Part shown: in pieces, positions 22,477 through 30,176 of the stretch
How the letters are laid out: each line of letters opens with the position of its first letter
How positions within the stretch are numbered: position 1 is the stretch's first letter
Assembly (NCBI GenBank): GCA_001897425.1
Contig: MKSW01000014.1
Coordinates: 49,763-113,762 of the forward strand
Direction: 5' to 3'
Source: Actinobacteria bacterium 69-20
GTDB taxonomy: Bacteria > Actinomycetota > Actinomycetes > Mycobacteriales > Nakamurellaceae
DNA length: 64,000 nucleotides
Position numbers and translations under genes: made by a program
Notes under the pieces: generated by a model
The model's database searches: none
What the model was told of the DNA's origin: nothing
Seen by the model: only the letters and a program-made list of their open reading frames with translations

Positions 22477-25158
22477 TTACGCGCGCATACGCAGCAGCGC
22501 CGGCTCTCCCTGGCGACCGGGGTTCTGCGGCACCGTGCGTGAGGTGAGCCAGCTCTCAAACCGGTCGATCGGCAGCGGCCGCGCCAACAGGAACCCCTGC
22601 ATGGCGTCGCACTTCATGGAACGGAGCGCGTCGCGGCCGGCCTCCTCCTCCACGCCCTCGGCCACCACCCGCAGGCCCAGCGAATGCCCGAGGTCGATGA
22701 TCGCCCGCACGATGGCGAGGTCGCCGAGGTCCGTCACCATCCCCTGCACGAATGACTTGTCGATCTTGATCTCGTCGATCGGCAGGCGGCGCAGGTAGGC
22801 GAGGGACGAGTATCCGGTGCCGAAGTCATCGACCGAGAGCCGGATGCCGAGGGTGTGGAGTTCCCGCAGCGCCGGCAGTGCCCGCTCCGGCTGATCCATG
22901 ACGGACGACTCGGTGACTTCGAGCGTCAGCAGCTCCGCCGGCACGCGGTAGGTGGCTAGCGCGTCCGCCACGATCCGCGCCAGGTCCGGCGCGAGCAGGT
23001 TGCGCACCGACAGGTTGACGGCGACGGAGATGTGCAGGCCGCGAGCGGACCACGCGGCGATCTGCGCCAGCGACTGGTCGAGCATGTGGCGGAACAGCAC
23101 GTCGATCGCGCTCGTGTTTTCGATGGCGTCGATGAGTTCGGTGGGGGCGACGAAGCCGTACTCCGGGTGCATCCAGCGCACCAGCGCCTCGACCCCGATC
23201 AGCTCGCGCTCCACCAAGGTGAGCTTCGGCTGGTAGTACACAGTGATCCGGCCTGTGTCCACCGCGTGCCGGAACTGGCTGACGAGCTGGAACCGGCGCT
23301 GGTACACCTCGCCGATAGCCGGCCGGTAGATGGCCAGGCGTTCGCCCTTGGCGCGGGCGAAGACCAACGCCAGCTGCGCCTGCTGCAACAGCACGTTCCC
23401 GCTGATCGGCACGGCCTCGGGATGCTCGTTGAAGGCGATGCCGCCGACCACGTTCGGTTCGACCTCGACCCCGTCGACCACGATCGCGCGGGCAGCGATC
23501 GCCAGCACGGCGTCCGCAAACCGGCGCGCCTCGTCCTCCGTGAGCCGCCCGAACAGCACCGCGAAGCGATCCGCGTCGACGCGCCCGACGACAGCGTCCT
23601 CCCCCACCGCCTGGCTAAGCCGCTCGCCCACGGTGACCAGCAGCTGTTCGCCGTGGTCGTGTCCCAGCGCGCTGGTGACATCGCCGAGTACGCCGAGGTC
23701 CAGCAGCAGGACCCCGCCGAAGCCGCCGGCCTTGGCCAGCTCCGCGCCGCGGACTTCCAGGCCCGAGCGGTTGGCCAGACCCGTCACCGGGTCGTGGTAC
23801 GCCTCGCGTTGCAATCGGCTGACGAGCCCGTGGTTGTCCAGCGCGGTCGCCAGGTGCCCGGCGAGCGTCCGTAGCAACGTCAGGTCGTCCGCGTCCAGCC
23901 GGCTCCACCGTGATCGGCTATCGCGGATCTCCACGAAACCGCGATCCCGATCCGCCGATTTCAGGGCCACGATGATGACGTCGGTAGCACCGCGGGCGGT
24001 GAGTGCTTCTGCGACGGCGGGGTCGGACGTGCGATCCCGCTGGGCGATGGCGAATCCGTCGCGGAGCGCCTGATCAAGCAGCGGGTCTCCGGCCGGCGGC
24101 ATGGCGAGGTCGATCGGCCCGTCCGCGTCCGCGGCCAGCACCGCCGGTCCGGTGGACCGGTCTGTCAGGTAGAGGGCGGCGATCCGCGCGCCGATCTGGT
24201 CGCCGACCTGCTGCACGAGGTTCTGCCAGGTGGCGATGTCGACCCCGGCCCGCGCGACGCTCGCGCCGAACTCGTACAACCCGGCGAGCCCCGCATGCTG
24301 TTGCAGGAACGCGAAGTAGTTGCGGTAGAGCAGGATAAAGATGGCCATGAGCGCGAGGCACAGCACGGGACCGCGGGGGATCGCCGTCCAGACGGTGAAT
24401 CCGGCGAGGGTCAGTCCGACGACCAGGACGGCCGTCAGCATGGACCTGGCGACGAGCGTCCGGATCGAGTCGGTCGACCCGGTCGCGCGCCGGATGAGTC
24501 CGACCGCGACGGCCGACACCAGTGCCCCGGCGATCGCTCCGACGGCCACGGCTGGGAAGCGCGGCTGGGCGACGGCGAGCAGATCACCGGATCCCACGGA
24601 CCCGGCCAGCAGATGCACGAGGATCACCGCGCTGCCGCTCTCCGCCGCGATGAGCGCCAGGTTCATCACGGCGCTCCGGAGCCTTCCGCGTCTCGCGGCG
24701 AATGCGATCACGGCGGCGAGCCCGTACGCGGCGCCCACCATCCACGGCGGCAGCAGCAGGAGCCCGAGGACCAACGGCAGCTCGGACAGGCTCACGAGCA
24801 ATATCTCGGAGCGGACTTCGAAGCGCAGCGGGAAGAGTTCGCCGGCCGCGAACGCGAGGAGCAGGACGACCGGGATGTACCAGGCGGGATGCGCGAGTGG
24901 CACGTGCGCCGGGGATGCGAGTACCGGCGCCCACAGCGCCGCGGCGACCAGCAGCAGCACCGCGCTGGCGATCGTGTAGACGCGCGTCCGGCTGCGGCCA
25001 CGGGTCTCGTCCGCACATCGGTCCGTGCGCACACGACTCGCGTCCGTCACGTTCGGCACCCGGGCACGCTCGTCCGGTGCGCGCGAGACATTCGGTACAT
25101 GCAGGTCAGCCGGCGGGACGCGCAGATCGCGCCGCCGCTTCGGCCCGACATCGGACAC
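22477..25158 (-). CDS. Membrane GAF-GGDEF-EAL protein, probable c-di-GMP phosphodiesterase
   Basis: Large c-di-GMP protein of up to 893 residues. A basic N terminus precedes about seven hydrophobic segments (roughly residues 60-285), then a GAF-like region (about 300-450), a GGDEF domain and an EAL domain. The GGDEF signature is replaced by RVDADRF, so cyclase activity is unlikely. The EAL domain keeps GVEALVRW, VTESSVMD, DDFGTGYSSLAYLR, IKIDKSFV and VAEGVE, so hydrolysis of c-di-GMP is expected. Track start is GTG at 25158; a later start within the basic N terminus is possible. It is the last chromosomal gene before the tRNA-Tyr fragment and may have been linked to it before insertion. Confidence 0.85.
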   Translation of the reverse strand: MSDVGPKRRRDLRVPPADLHVPNVSRAPDERARVPNVTDASRVRTDRCADETRGRSRTRVYTIASAVLLLVAAALWAPVLASPAHVPLAHPAWYIPVVLLLAFAAGELFPLRFEVRSEILLVSLSELPLVLGLLLLPPWMVGAAYGLAAVIAFAARRGRLRSAVMNLALIAAESGSAVILVHLLAGSVGSGDLLAVAQPRFPAVAVGAIAGALVSAVAVGLIRRATGSTDSIRTLVARSMLTAVLVVGLTLAGFTVWTAIPRGPVLCLALMAIFILLYRNYFAFLQQHAGLAGLYEFGASVARAGVDIATWQNLVQQVGDQIGARIAALYLTDRSTGPAVLAADADGPIDLAMPPAGDPLLDQALRDGFAIAQRDRTSDPAVAEALTARGATDVIIVALKSADRDRGFVEIRDSRSRWSRLDADDLTLLRTLAGHLATALDNHGLVSRLQREAYHDPVTGLANRSGLEVRGAELAKAGGFGGVLLLDLGVLGDVTSALGHDHGEQLLVTVGERLSQAVGEDAVVGRVDADRFAVLFGRLTEDEARRFADAVLAIAARAIVVDGVEVEPNVVGGIAFNEHPEAVPISGNVLLQQAQLALVFARAKGERLAIYRPAIGEVYQRRFQLVSQFRHAVDTGRITVYYQPKLTLVERELIGVEALVRWMHPEYGFVAPTELIDAIENTSAIDVLFRHMLDQSLAQIAAWSARGLHISVAVNLSVRNLLAPDLARIVADALATYRVPAELLTLEVTESSVMDQPERALPALRELHTLGIRLSVDDFGTGYSSLAYLRRLPIDEIKIDKSFVQGMVTDLGDLAIVRAIIDLGHSLGLRVVAEGVEEEAGRDALRSMKCDAMQGFLLARPLPIDRFESWLTSRTVPQNPGRQGEPALLRMRA

Positions 25159-25254
25159 GCTCTATCACCGCGCACATACGGAGCGTAACGCCCAATGTGG
25201 CTCTGCGTACACCCTCGGTGAGCATTTACCGGACGAAACGTGCACTTCGCTGCG

Positions 25255-25308
25255 TGGCAGGTGAGAGATTCGAACTCCCGAAGCTTGCGCGGCTGATTTA
25301 CAGTCAGG
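25255..25308 (-). other. Attachment site: 3' half of tRNA-Tyr (anticodon GTA)
   Basis: On the minus strand the fragment starts in the anticodon stem (CCTGA-CTGTAAA-TCAG, anticodon GTA at 25299-25301). It runs through a variable arm and a complete T arm (GGGAG-TTCGAAT-CTCTC), and ends at the acceptor strand ACCTGCC-A. No D arm or 5' acceptor strand lies upstream, where the sequence turns into unrelated DNA. Site-specific integrases that use tRNA genes leave such a displaced 3' end at the far border. The chromosome lies to the left and the element to the right. Confidence 0.8.
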
Positions 25309-25604
25309 TTGCATATCGACTGTTTATGCTGGTCATCGAGTTTTTGATCTTGATTGAAGGTGTTTCGTGCAACCTACGTGCCATATCTGTACCGAATCGC
25401 AGACGGATTATCGCAGGTCGGCGGTTGGACGCCTCAGGGGCTCCCGCCGCCATATTGCGCGCGAAAGTGGCGCCGGCCGAGCCCTGGAGGAGCTGGGAAG
25501 GCGCAGTTCTGCGTGTTCTTGATGGTGACGTTCTTCGGTCAGCCACGTCGGCGCGCGTTATATCGGCGGCCTGCCGTCGTCGGCCCGCTGGCGGCGCCCT
25601 GCGG
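25309..25604. other. Border region between att site and excisionase-like gene
   Basis: 296 bp with no convincing gene. The open frames here are short and do not look like proteins; one plus-strand frame is a read-through of the tRNA fragment (GERFELPKL). Together with 25159-25254 it makes up the gene-free stretch around the attachment site. Confidence 0.5.
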
Positions 25605-25841
25605 TCAGCGGCCACGGCGCGCGTGGCCGATGGCCGCCGTGGGGATGGGCGACAGCGCTCCGTCGATGTCGGCGAGATCGACGCGCAGTGAACGCTTGCC
25701 GAACCGATAGGCCGGGATCGTTCCATCGGCGATGCGGCGCCGGATCGTCTTGCCGGAACACGCGGCGTAGTCGGCCGCGTCCGCGATGCTGGCGAGTCGC
25801 CGAGTCGGTGTCTTCCTCGGTGCATTCGCTCTGGTGGTCAT
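25605..25841 (-). CDS. Excisionase-like helix-turn-helix protein
   Basis: 78-residue protein with a MerR/excisionase-type winged helix (HTH_17 pattern): LASIADAADYAACSGKTIRRRI, then ADGTIPAYRFGKRSLRVDLADID. Such proteins bend attachment-site DNA and promote excision, or act as small regulators. The start at 25841 (MTTRANAPRK) has AAGGAGG 7 bp upstream; an earlier ATG at 25901 lacks this. It lies about 300 bp from the tRNA-Tyr fragment, which supports a role in excision. The partner integrase is not visible. Confidence 0.7.
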   Translation of the reverse strand: MTTRANAPRKTPTRRLASIADAADYAACSGKTIRRRIADGTIPAYRFGKRSLRVDLADIDGALSPIPTAAIGHARRGR

Positions 25842-26250
25842 GGTGCGCCTCCTTCGGGGCAGCGTCGATGACGACGGTTCCTGCCCTAAGAAGGTGCGCA
25901 CGGCGCGCGGTAGTGGCTCGCACGCACGTCACCAACGCCGCTCTGTAGGACCCAAGACCTGTACTGCCCGCTACAGGGCTCGCCCGAATCCAGAGCTCGC
26001 AACTCCCCACGGCTCCTTGAGCCAGATCAGTTGCCGTTCAGCGGCAGCACGGAGTGGAATTGAACCTCTGGGCTCTGGGAGAGCAGGGTGGGTCAATATC
26101 GCCGCAGGTCACAGACCTGACTTTCGGGCCTCGTCGTGCTGACCTGCGCCGATGGTTCCCAGGACTTCCCGCCCGCTCCCCTGGCTACCAATTCAAAACG
26201 ATCACAAAACGATCACTACTTTTCACTTCGTATGCGTTCTCGCGCCAGTG
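25842..26250. other. Gene-poor stretch with inverted and direct repeats
   Basis: 409 bp without a supported gene between the excisionase-like gene and AbiEii. It holds two inverted repeats, CCTGTA/TACAGG (25958-25977) and CAGGTC/GACCTG (26105-26119), and a direct repeat AAAACGATCAC twice in tandem near 26196-26217. These could be operator or recombination sites. Confidence 0.45.
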
Positions 26251-27147
26251 CTATTCCCATGCTTCGGTGTCGGCGTTCCAGGCCCGTCCAGCGACCGCGG
26301 CCGTCAGCACCGGGTCAGCGAATGCGGTCACGGCGTCGAGGACAGTGGCGAACTGCTCGGGCAGATGGTCGGAGTTGCTGCGACGACGCCACTGCCCCCA
26401 CCGTGCCTGCCCCAGCTCTGCGTAACCGTGGAGAACCCGGGTCAGCGGCCTGATCGTCGCCTTTCGGTGGTCGGCTACTTCCGCGATGGCCCGAGCTAGT
26501 TCGTCGGCCGCGACGGTGTGCCGACGCGACAAGCTCCAGATATCGCCGAAGTCGCGCCACCTGGTATTCGCGATGCCACGCTGAACAGCAGTGACGATCT
26601 TCTCGGCATGAACCATGTGCATCGGATAGCCACGCAACTCGATCGGCTCACCGCCCAACAAGCGGGGCACGGCTACGGTTGTCGGCGACGGCCAGATCGG
26701 GTCGCCGACATTGACATCAACGTGGAACGGCAACTGCGCGCTGGCCAGATGTGCCTCCACATGGACCCGGACACCCGAATAGTCATCCTGCTCGCGGATA
26801 ACCTCAGCAGTCACCGTCTCGAAGCTGAACGCGATGCCATCGTCCGACGGTGGCGGCACGGCAACGATCCGTCGAACCAGTTCAAGCACGGCCTCGGTGT
26901 CGTTGGCGATATCAAGACCGGCGAGATCGACATCCCTGGTGGGCCGACGCGAGTCGAAGGCAGCCAGCAGCACACCGCCCTTGAGCACGAAGCGGTCCCG
27001 CACGTCGCTGACGGCCAGCCGGGCGAGGAACCCCTCCAGCACGTACAGCTGGAGCAACTCCTGAGTGGGTCGACCAAATCGGCGAGCGCGGTTCTGGAGG
27101 TCGAGGTAGGCATCACCCGACGGCGTCCCTCGCGTCACCCGGCTCAC
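26251..27147 (-). CDS. abiEii: AbiEii-type nucleotidyltransferase toxin
   Basis: Toxin of a type IV toxin-antitoxin / abortive-infection pair, 298 residues. The DNA polymerase beta-like nucleotidyltransferase motif is VLKGGVLLAAF then TRDVDLAGLD (D-x-D near residues 72-74). HAEKIVTAVQRG and RWRDFGDIWSLSRRH are later conserved blocks of the AbiEii/AbiGii family. The start is GTG at 27147, overlapping the antitoxin stop (GTGA), with GGAGA upstream; the longer open frame back to 27246 overlaps the antitoxin and is not used. Known relatives transfer nucleotides to tRNA acceptor ends; that is family knowledge. Confidence 0.85.
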   Translation of the reverse strand: MSRVTRGTPSGDAYLDLQNRARRFGRPTQELLQLYVLEGFLARLAVSDVRDRFVLKGGVLLAAFDSRRPTRDVDLAGLDIANDTEAVLELVRRIVAVPPPSDDGIAFSFETVTAEVIREQDDYSGVRVHVEAHLASAQLPFHVDVNVGDPIWPSPTTVAVPRLLGGEPIELRGYPMHMVHAEKIVTAVQRGIANTRWRDFGDIWSLSRRHTVAADELARAIAEVADHRKATIRPLTRVLHGYAELGQARWGQWRRRSNSDHLPEQFATVLDAVTAFADPVLTAAVAGRAWNADTEAWE

Positions 27148-27728
27148 AACAGGATCTCCAATGTTGCGCGCAGGGCGGACTGCGCTCGCGGGAATGACCG
27201 CGCCAGCGCCAGCAGCTCCGACGGCTGCCCACCGGCGCGAAGCCATCGCTTGAGTGCCTCAACGGCCAGGTCGGCTCCGTCGATGTGGCCCATCCGAAAC
27301 GCGTCGATGATGCTGCGCTCGGCCGAGTACAGGCCGATACTCCGGCCACCTCCGATGTCGAGCTCACCGCGACCGAGCTCGAACGTGTCCGCGTTGAAAT
27401 GCCGCCATCTGACAGGAGCGATCGTCTCCGGCGTCCACGAGCCACGCGGGATGGCAACGTCGATCTCCGCAGGGATGTCATCGATCAACGCGTGACGGGC
27501 AAGAGCCGAACGCAAGCACAGCGTCGCCCGTGGCGCCTTGGCGGCAATCTCAATCAGGTCCTCGTCACCGATCCAGTCACCCTTACGGTAAAGACCACGC
27601 GCCAGAGCAACAATGGCGCCGGTGCCGATGAGGCTGCGGAGCTGCCGCTCGGTGACGTGATCGAGGGCCTCGGAATAGCGGAAGGTTTCCGGCAAGCTGG
27701 CAAGCAGCTCGTCGCTCGTTGGAGCCAT
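27144..27728 (-). CDS. abiEi: AbiEi-type antitoxin/repressor
   Basis: 194-residue partner of AbiEii with an N-terminal winged helix (EALDHVTERQLRSLIGTG, IVALARGLYRKGDW) and a C-terminal domain (RHALIDDIPAEIDVAIPRG, FELGRGELDIGGGRSIGLY). Relatives bind inverted repeats in their own promoter and repress the pair. ATG at 27728 has AGGAGGTGA upstream; in-frame upstream starts lack such a site. The two genes overlap by 4 bp, so they are translationally coupled. Confidence 0.83.
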   Translation of the reverse strand: MAPTSDELLASLPETFRYSEALDHVTERQLRSLIGTGAIVALARGLYRKGDWIGDEDLIEIAAKAPRATLCLRSALARHALIDDIPAEIDVAIPRGSWTPETIAPVRWRHFNADTFELGRGELDIGGGRSIGLYSAERSIIDAFRMGHIDGADLAVEALKRWLRAGGQPSELLALARSFPRAQSALRATLEILL

Positions 27729-27896
27729 GCCCTCACCTCCTGCTCGTGGGAACTCCTCGACACCAGCGCCTCTAGTGTAAAGGATTTCCATCGTAAGGTG
27801 CGGGCGCCGTGCGGCCCGCGCCGATGGCTGGCCACTTGCCCGGATCGGCGCGAGGTTCGGTTGTGGTCGCACGACCGCCTTCCGAACCTTGCGCGA

Positions 27897-30167
27897 TCAT
27901 GCAAGTGCACCGGCGGATCCCTGCTCAGGCCCTTCGGCTGCGGATTCACCCATCATCATCCGGTAGTGGCCCCCGTGATCCAACTCCTCGAAGATTCGCC
28001 GGAATACTCGAAGGTTCGCGTCCGCCGTACTCGACGTAGGCGAATACTCGAGCGCGTCGAAGATTGCGTGGGAGCCGTCATTCGCCCATGCAAAGAGGGA
28101 TCGGCATATGACCCGGTCACTCCCTTCGAACTTTCCGACGATGACAGGTTCGTCGACATCGCCGATCACCTTGAAGTACGTCTCAAGGATGCGCCGAAGT
28201 ACGTTCTGCAGTCCCACCGCGCTCGTTGAAGGCTGCTTAGCCGCGCGTTTGACCTCTTCCCACAACCAACCATAGGCGGTATTAATGGGATTCTGGTCGC
28301 ACAGCTCGATCACGCTGTGCTGTCCGATCTGCTTACGTACGATCCCATATTGCCGAGAACCCAACTTCGGTCCGCGGTGCGCCTCGTACGTGACGTTCTT
28401 ATGAAAGTGGACGTTGTGCGTGAAGAGGAGGAGCTGCCTCACCCGCCCAAGTCCGGCAGGAATGTCCTCGACAATTTTGCGGATCAGCGTGGACACGGAG
28501 TACAGCACCTCACTGTCAAGGCTCGAGATTGGGTCGTCAACCACGGCTAGGAGGTCGTGAGATTCAGTATCGTCCTGCGGCGAACCTTGAAGCGATTGGT
28601 AGTAGTACAGGAAAGCTATGAACGTTCGCTCACCTTCGCTGAGAGTTTCTGTGGCGATTTCACCGTCGGACCGGACAAGCGTGTAACCATTCTCAACCTC
28701 AGCTGACTCCGCCAGGGAGAAGGACTCGAAGCCAACAGATTTCAGAAGTCGGTTGATACGGTCAATAACCGGTCTACTTGATGTCACCTTCGCCTGAAGC
28801 TCGCGGAGACGCGACTCCTTTCCGCGAACATCGGCCTCGGCCGTCTCAACCTTGCCCTCGATGCTGCGTTTACCCTCCTCGTGGCCAGGCATCACAGCCT
28901 CGTAACCTGCAAGATCGGTGGCTAGGGTCGAGCGGGCAAACGCGACCCAGCACCGGTCAATAAATGACTTCTTCGCAGCCGATCTGTTCTTCAGGAGGTT
29001 GTTGAAGCCCTTGATTGCCGCATTCGCCTCCCGGACGACAGCGTTGACGGCTGCCACGTGCGGCGAGAGATCGGGTATAGAGAGCAAAGTCGACGGTGCG
29101 GATAGTTTTCCGTCAACCTGTGCTCGAGCATTGTCGATCGCCTTCTCCAGCGCGCCACGCGCACTGGCCCAACGGTCAGCGTCAAGATACCCAAGAGCGC
29201 CAGGCTTCGCCGGCAGATCGTCGAGGTAGGTCGCCCAGTCCTGCGCCCACGACTCGAAGCGTTCGCGGAACGCCGCGAGTTGCTCCATCTGCCCGGCGTA
29301 GTTCCTGTCGAAGTACGCTTCCAGCTGCGCGCCAAGGTCAGGCGGTGAGGTCTGCTGGCAGAACGGGCAGAGCCCAGCGCTGTCTTCCAGGTAGTCACGC
29401 CCATGCTGAACCCAGTCAGCGTTGCCAAGCTGTTCAATGAGGGGCGCAAGTTGCACATCCCCACTTCCAACGACGGCCACACCTAACAACGGGAAGCCGG
29501 GCGCGTCCTCGATCCTGATGTCGCGCCCAAGCGACAACTCTGCTAGCGGCTGAGCATCCGCAACAAAAATTGCCGCCGCTTCCTGGGCGAGAGCGGTGAA
29601 CTCCTCGGCGGCAGAGTCGGCAGTGGTTGCAGTTTCGAGCAACCGGTCCAGGAATCGATCCTTATTGTTGTTGTACCCCTTGAACATTTCGCGCAACTCC
29701 GCCGGAACGTCCTCGCGCTTCGCCCATGCAGCATCTTTCAACGCCGCACGGGCGTCTGTGATATCCCGATTCTTCGCGTCCAGCGAAGACTGGAGGCCCG
29801 CGAGCGCTTTCTGTGCGGCAGCGATGGAGCCATTCGGGCCCGTGAGGGATTCGATCTCGGCCTGAATCTCGGCGTTGGCTTCGCCGAGGATGAACACGCC
29901 CGGCAGCTGTCCGGCCGGCGTAAGCGTCGCGTCAACGTAGTCTCTGTTGTAGACCTTGACGCCGAGCGGGTAGCTCGGTTGGCTCCATTCTAATGTGGTC
30001 CCGGCAAAACGTGATGGATCAACGAACGCGCGGCTGATCGTAGTCTTGCCCGAACCATTCGGGCCAAAGAAGAAATTCGACTGCTTTAGCGGCCCGACGG
30101 CAACGCCAAATTCTTCGCCGAAGACTGGCGCACCACGCAGACGAAGAAATTTCAGCATCGCGGCCAC
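27897..30167 (-). CDS. RloC/PrrC-like ABC ATPase, candidate anticodon nuclease
   Basis: About 756-residue AAA_13-type ATPase. The Walker A is FGPNGSGKTT (residues ~35-43), a CPFC pair (~267-270) sits in the coiled-coil region as in the zinc hook of RloC, the ABC signature is LSEGERT (~510), Walker B is LLAVVDDPISSLD (~540-552), and the H loop is FTHNVHFH (~593). The C-terminal domain has RRILE (R-x3-E, ~658-662) and WANDGSH (His ~700), which fits the Arg-x3-Glu...His triad of PrrC/RloC anticodon nucleases. GTG at 30167 has AGGAG 5 bp upstream; TTG 30170 and ATG 30158 are alternatives. It is the last gene of the defence operon. PrrC and RloC act when restriction is disabled; nuclease activity here is inferred. 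Confidence 0.72.
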   Translation of the reverse strand: MAAMLKFLRLRGAPVFGEEFGVAVGPLKQSNFFFGPNGSGKTTISRAFVDPSRFAGTTLEWSQPSYPLGVKVYNRDYVDATLTPAGQLPGVFILGEANAEIQAEIESLTGPNGSIAAAQKALAGLQSSLDAKNRDITDARAALKDAAWAKREDVPAELREMFKGYNNNKDRFLDRLLETATTADSAAEEFTALAQEAAAIFVADAQPLAELSLGRDIRIEDAPGFPLLGVAVVGSGDVQLAPLIEQLGNADWVQHGRDYLEDSAGLCPFCQQTSPPDLGAQLEAYFDRNYAGQMEQLAAFRERFESWAQDWATYLDDLPAKPGALGYLDADRWASARGALEKAIDNARAQVDGKLSAPSTLLSIPDLSPHVAAVNAVVREANAAIKGFNNLLKNRSAAKKSFIDRCWVAFARSTLATDLAGYEAVMPGHEEGKRSIEGKVETAEADVRGKESRLRELQAKVTSSRPVIDRINRLLKSVGFESFSLAESAEVENGYTLVRSDGEIATETLSEGERTFIAFLYYYQSLQGSPQDDTESHDLLAVVDDPISSLDSEVLYSVSTLIRKIVEDIPAGLGRVRQLLLFTHNVHFHKNVTYEAHRGPKLGSRQYGIVRKQIGQHSVIELCDQNPINTAYGWLWEEVKRAAKQPSTSAVGLQNVLRRILETYFKVIGDVDEPVIVGKFEGSDRVICRSLFAWANDGSHAIFDALEYSPTSSTADANLRVFRRIFEELDHGGHYRMMMGESAAEGPEQGSAGALA

Positions 30168-30176
30168 CAAATCTCC

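Noticed and set aside
26040..26130. Second tRNA-like remnant on the minus strand (TTCAATT loop and CAGG-loop-CCTG stem)
   Set aside because: The T stem has a mismatch, the anticodon loop lacks U33, and no acceptor stem forms; chance resemblance is more likely.
27148..27246. Longer AbiEii start at 27246
   Set aside because: It would overlap the antitoxin gene by about 100 bp; GTG 27147 with GGAGA and the GTGA overlap is far better.
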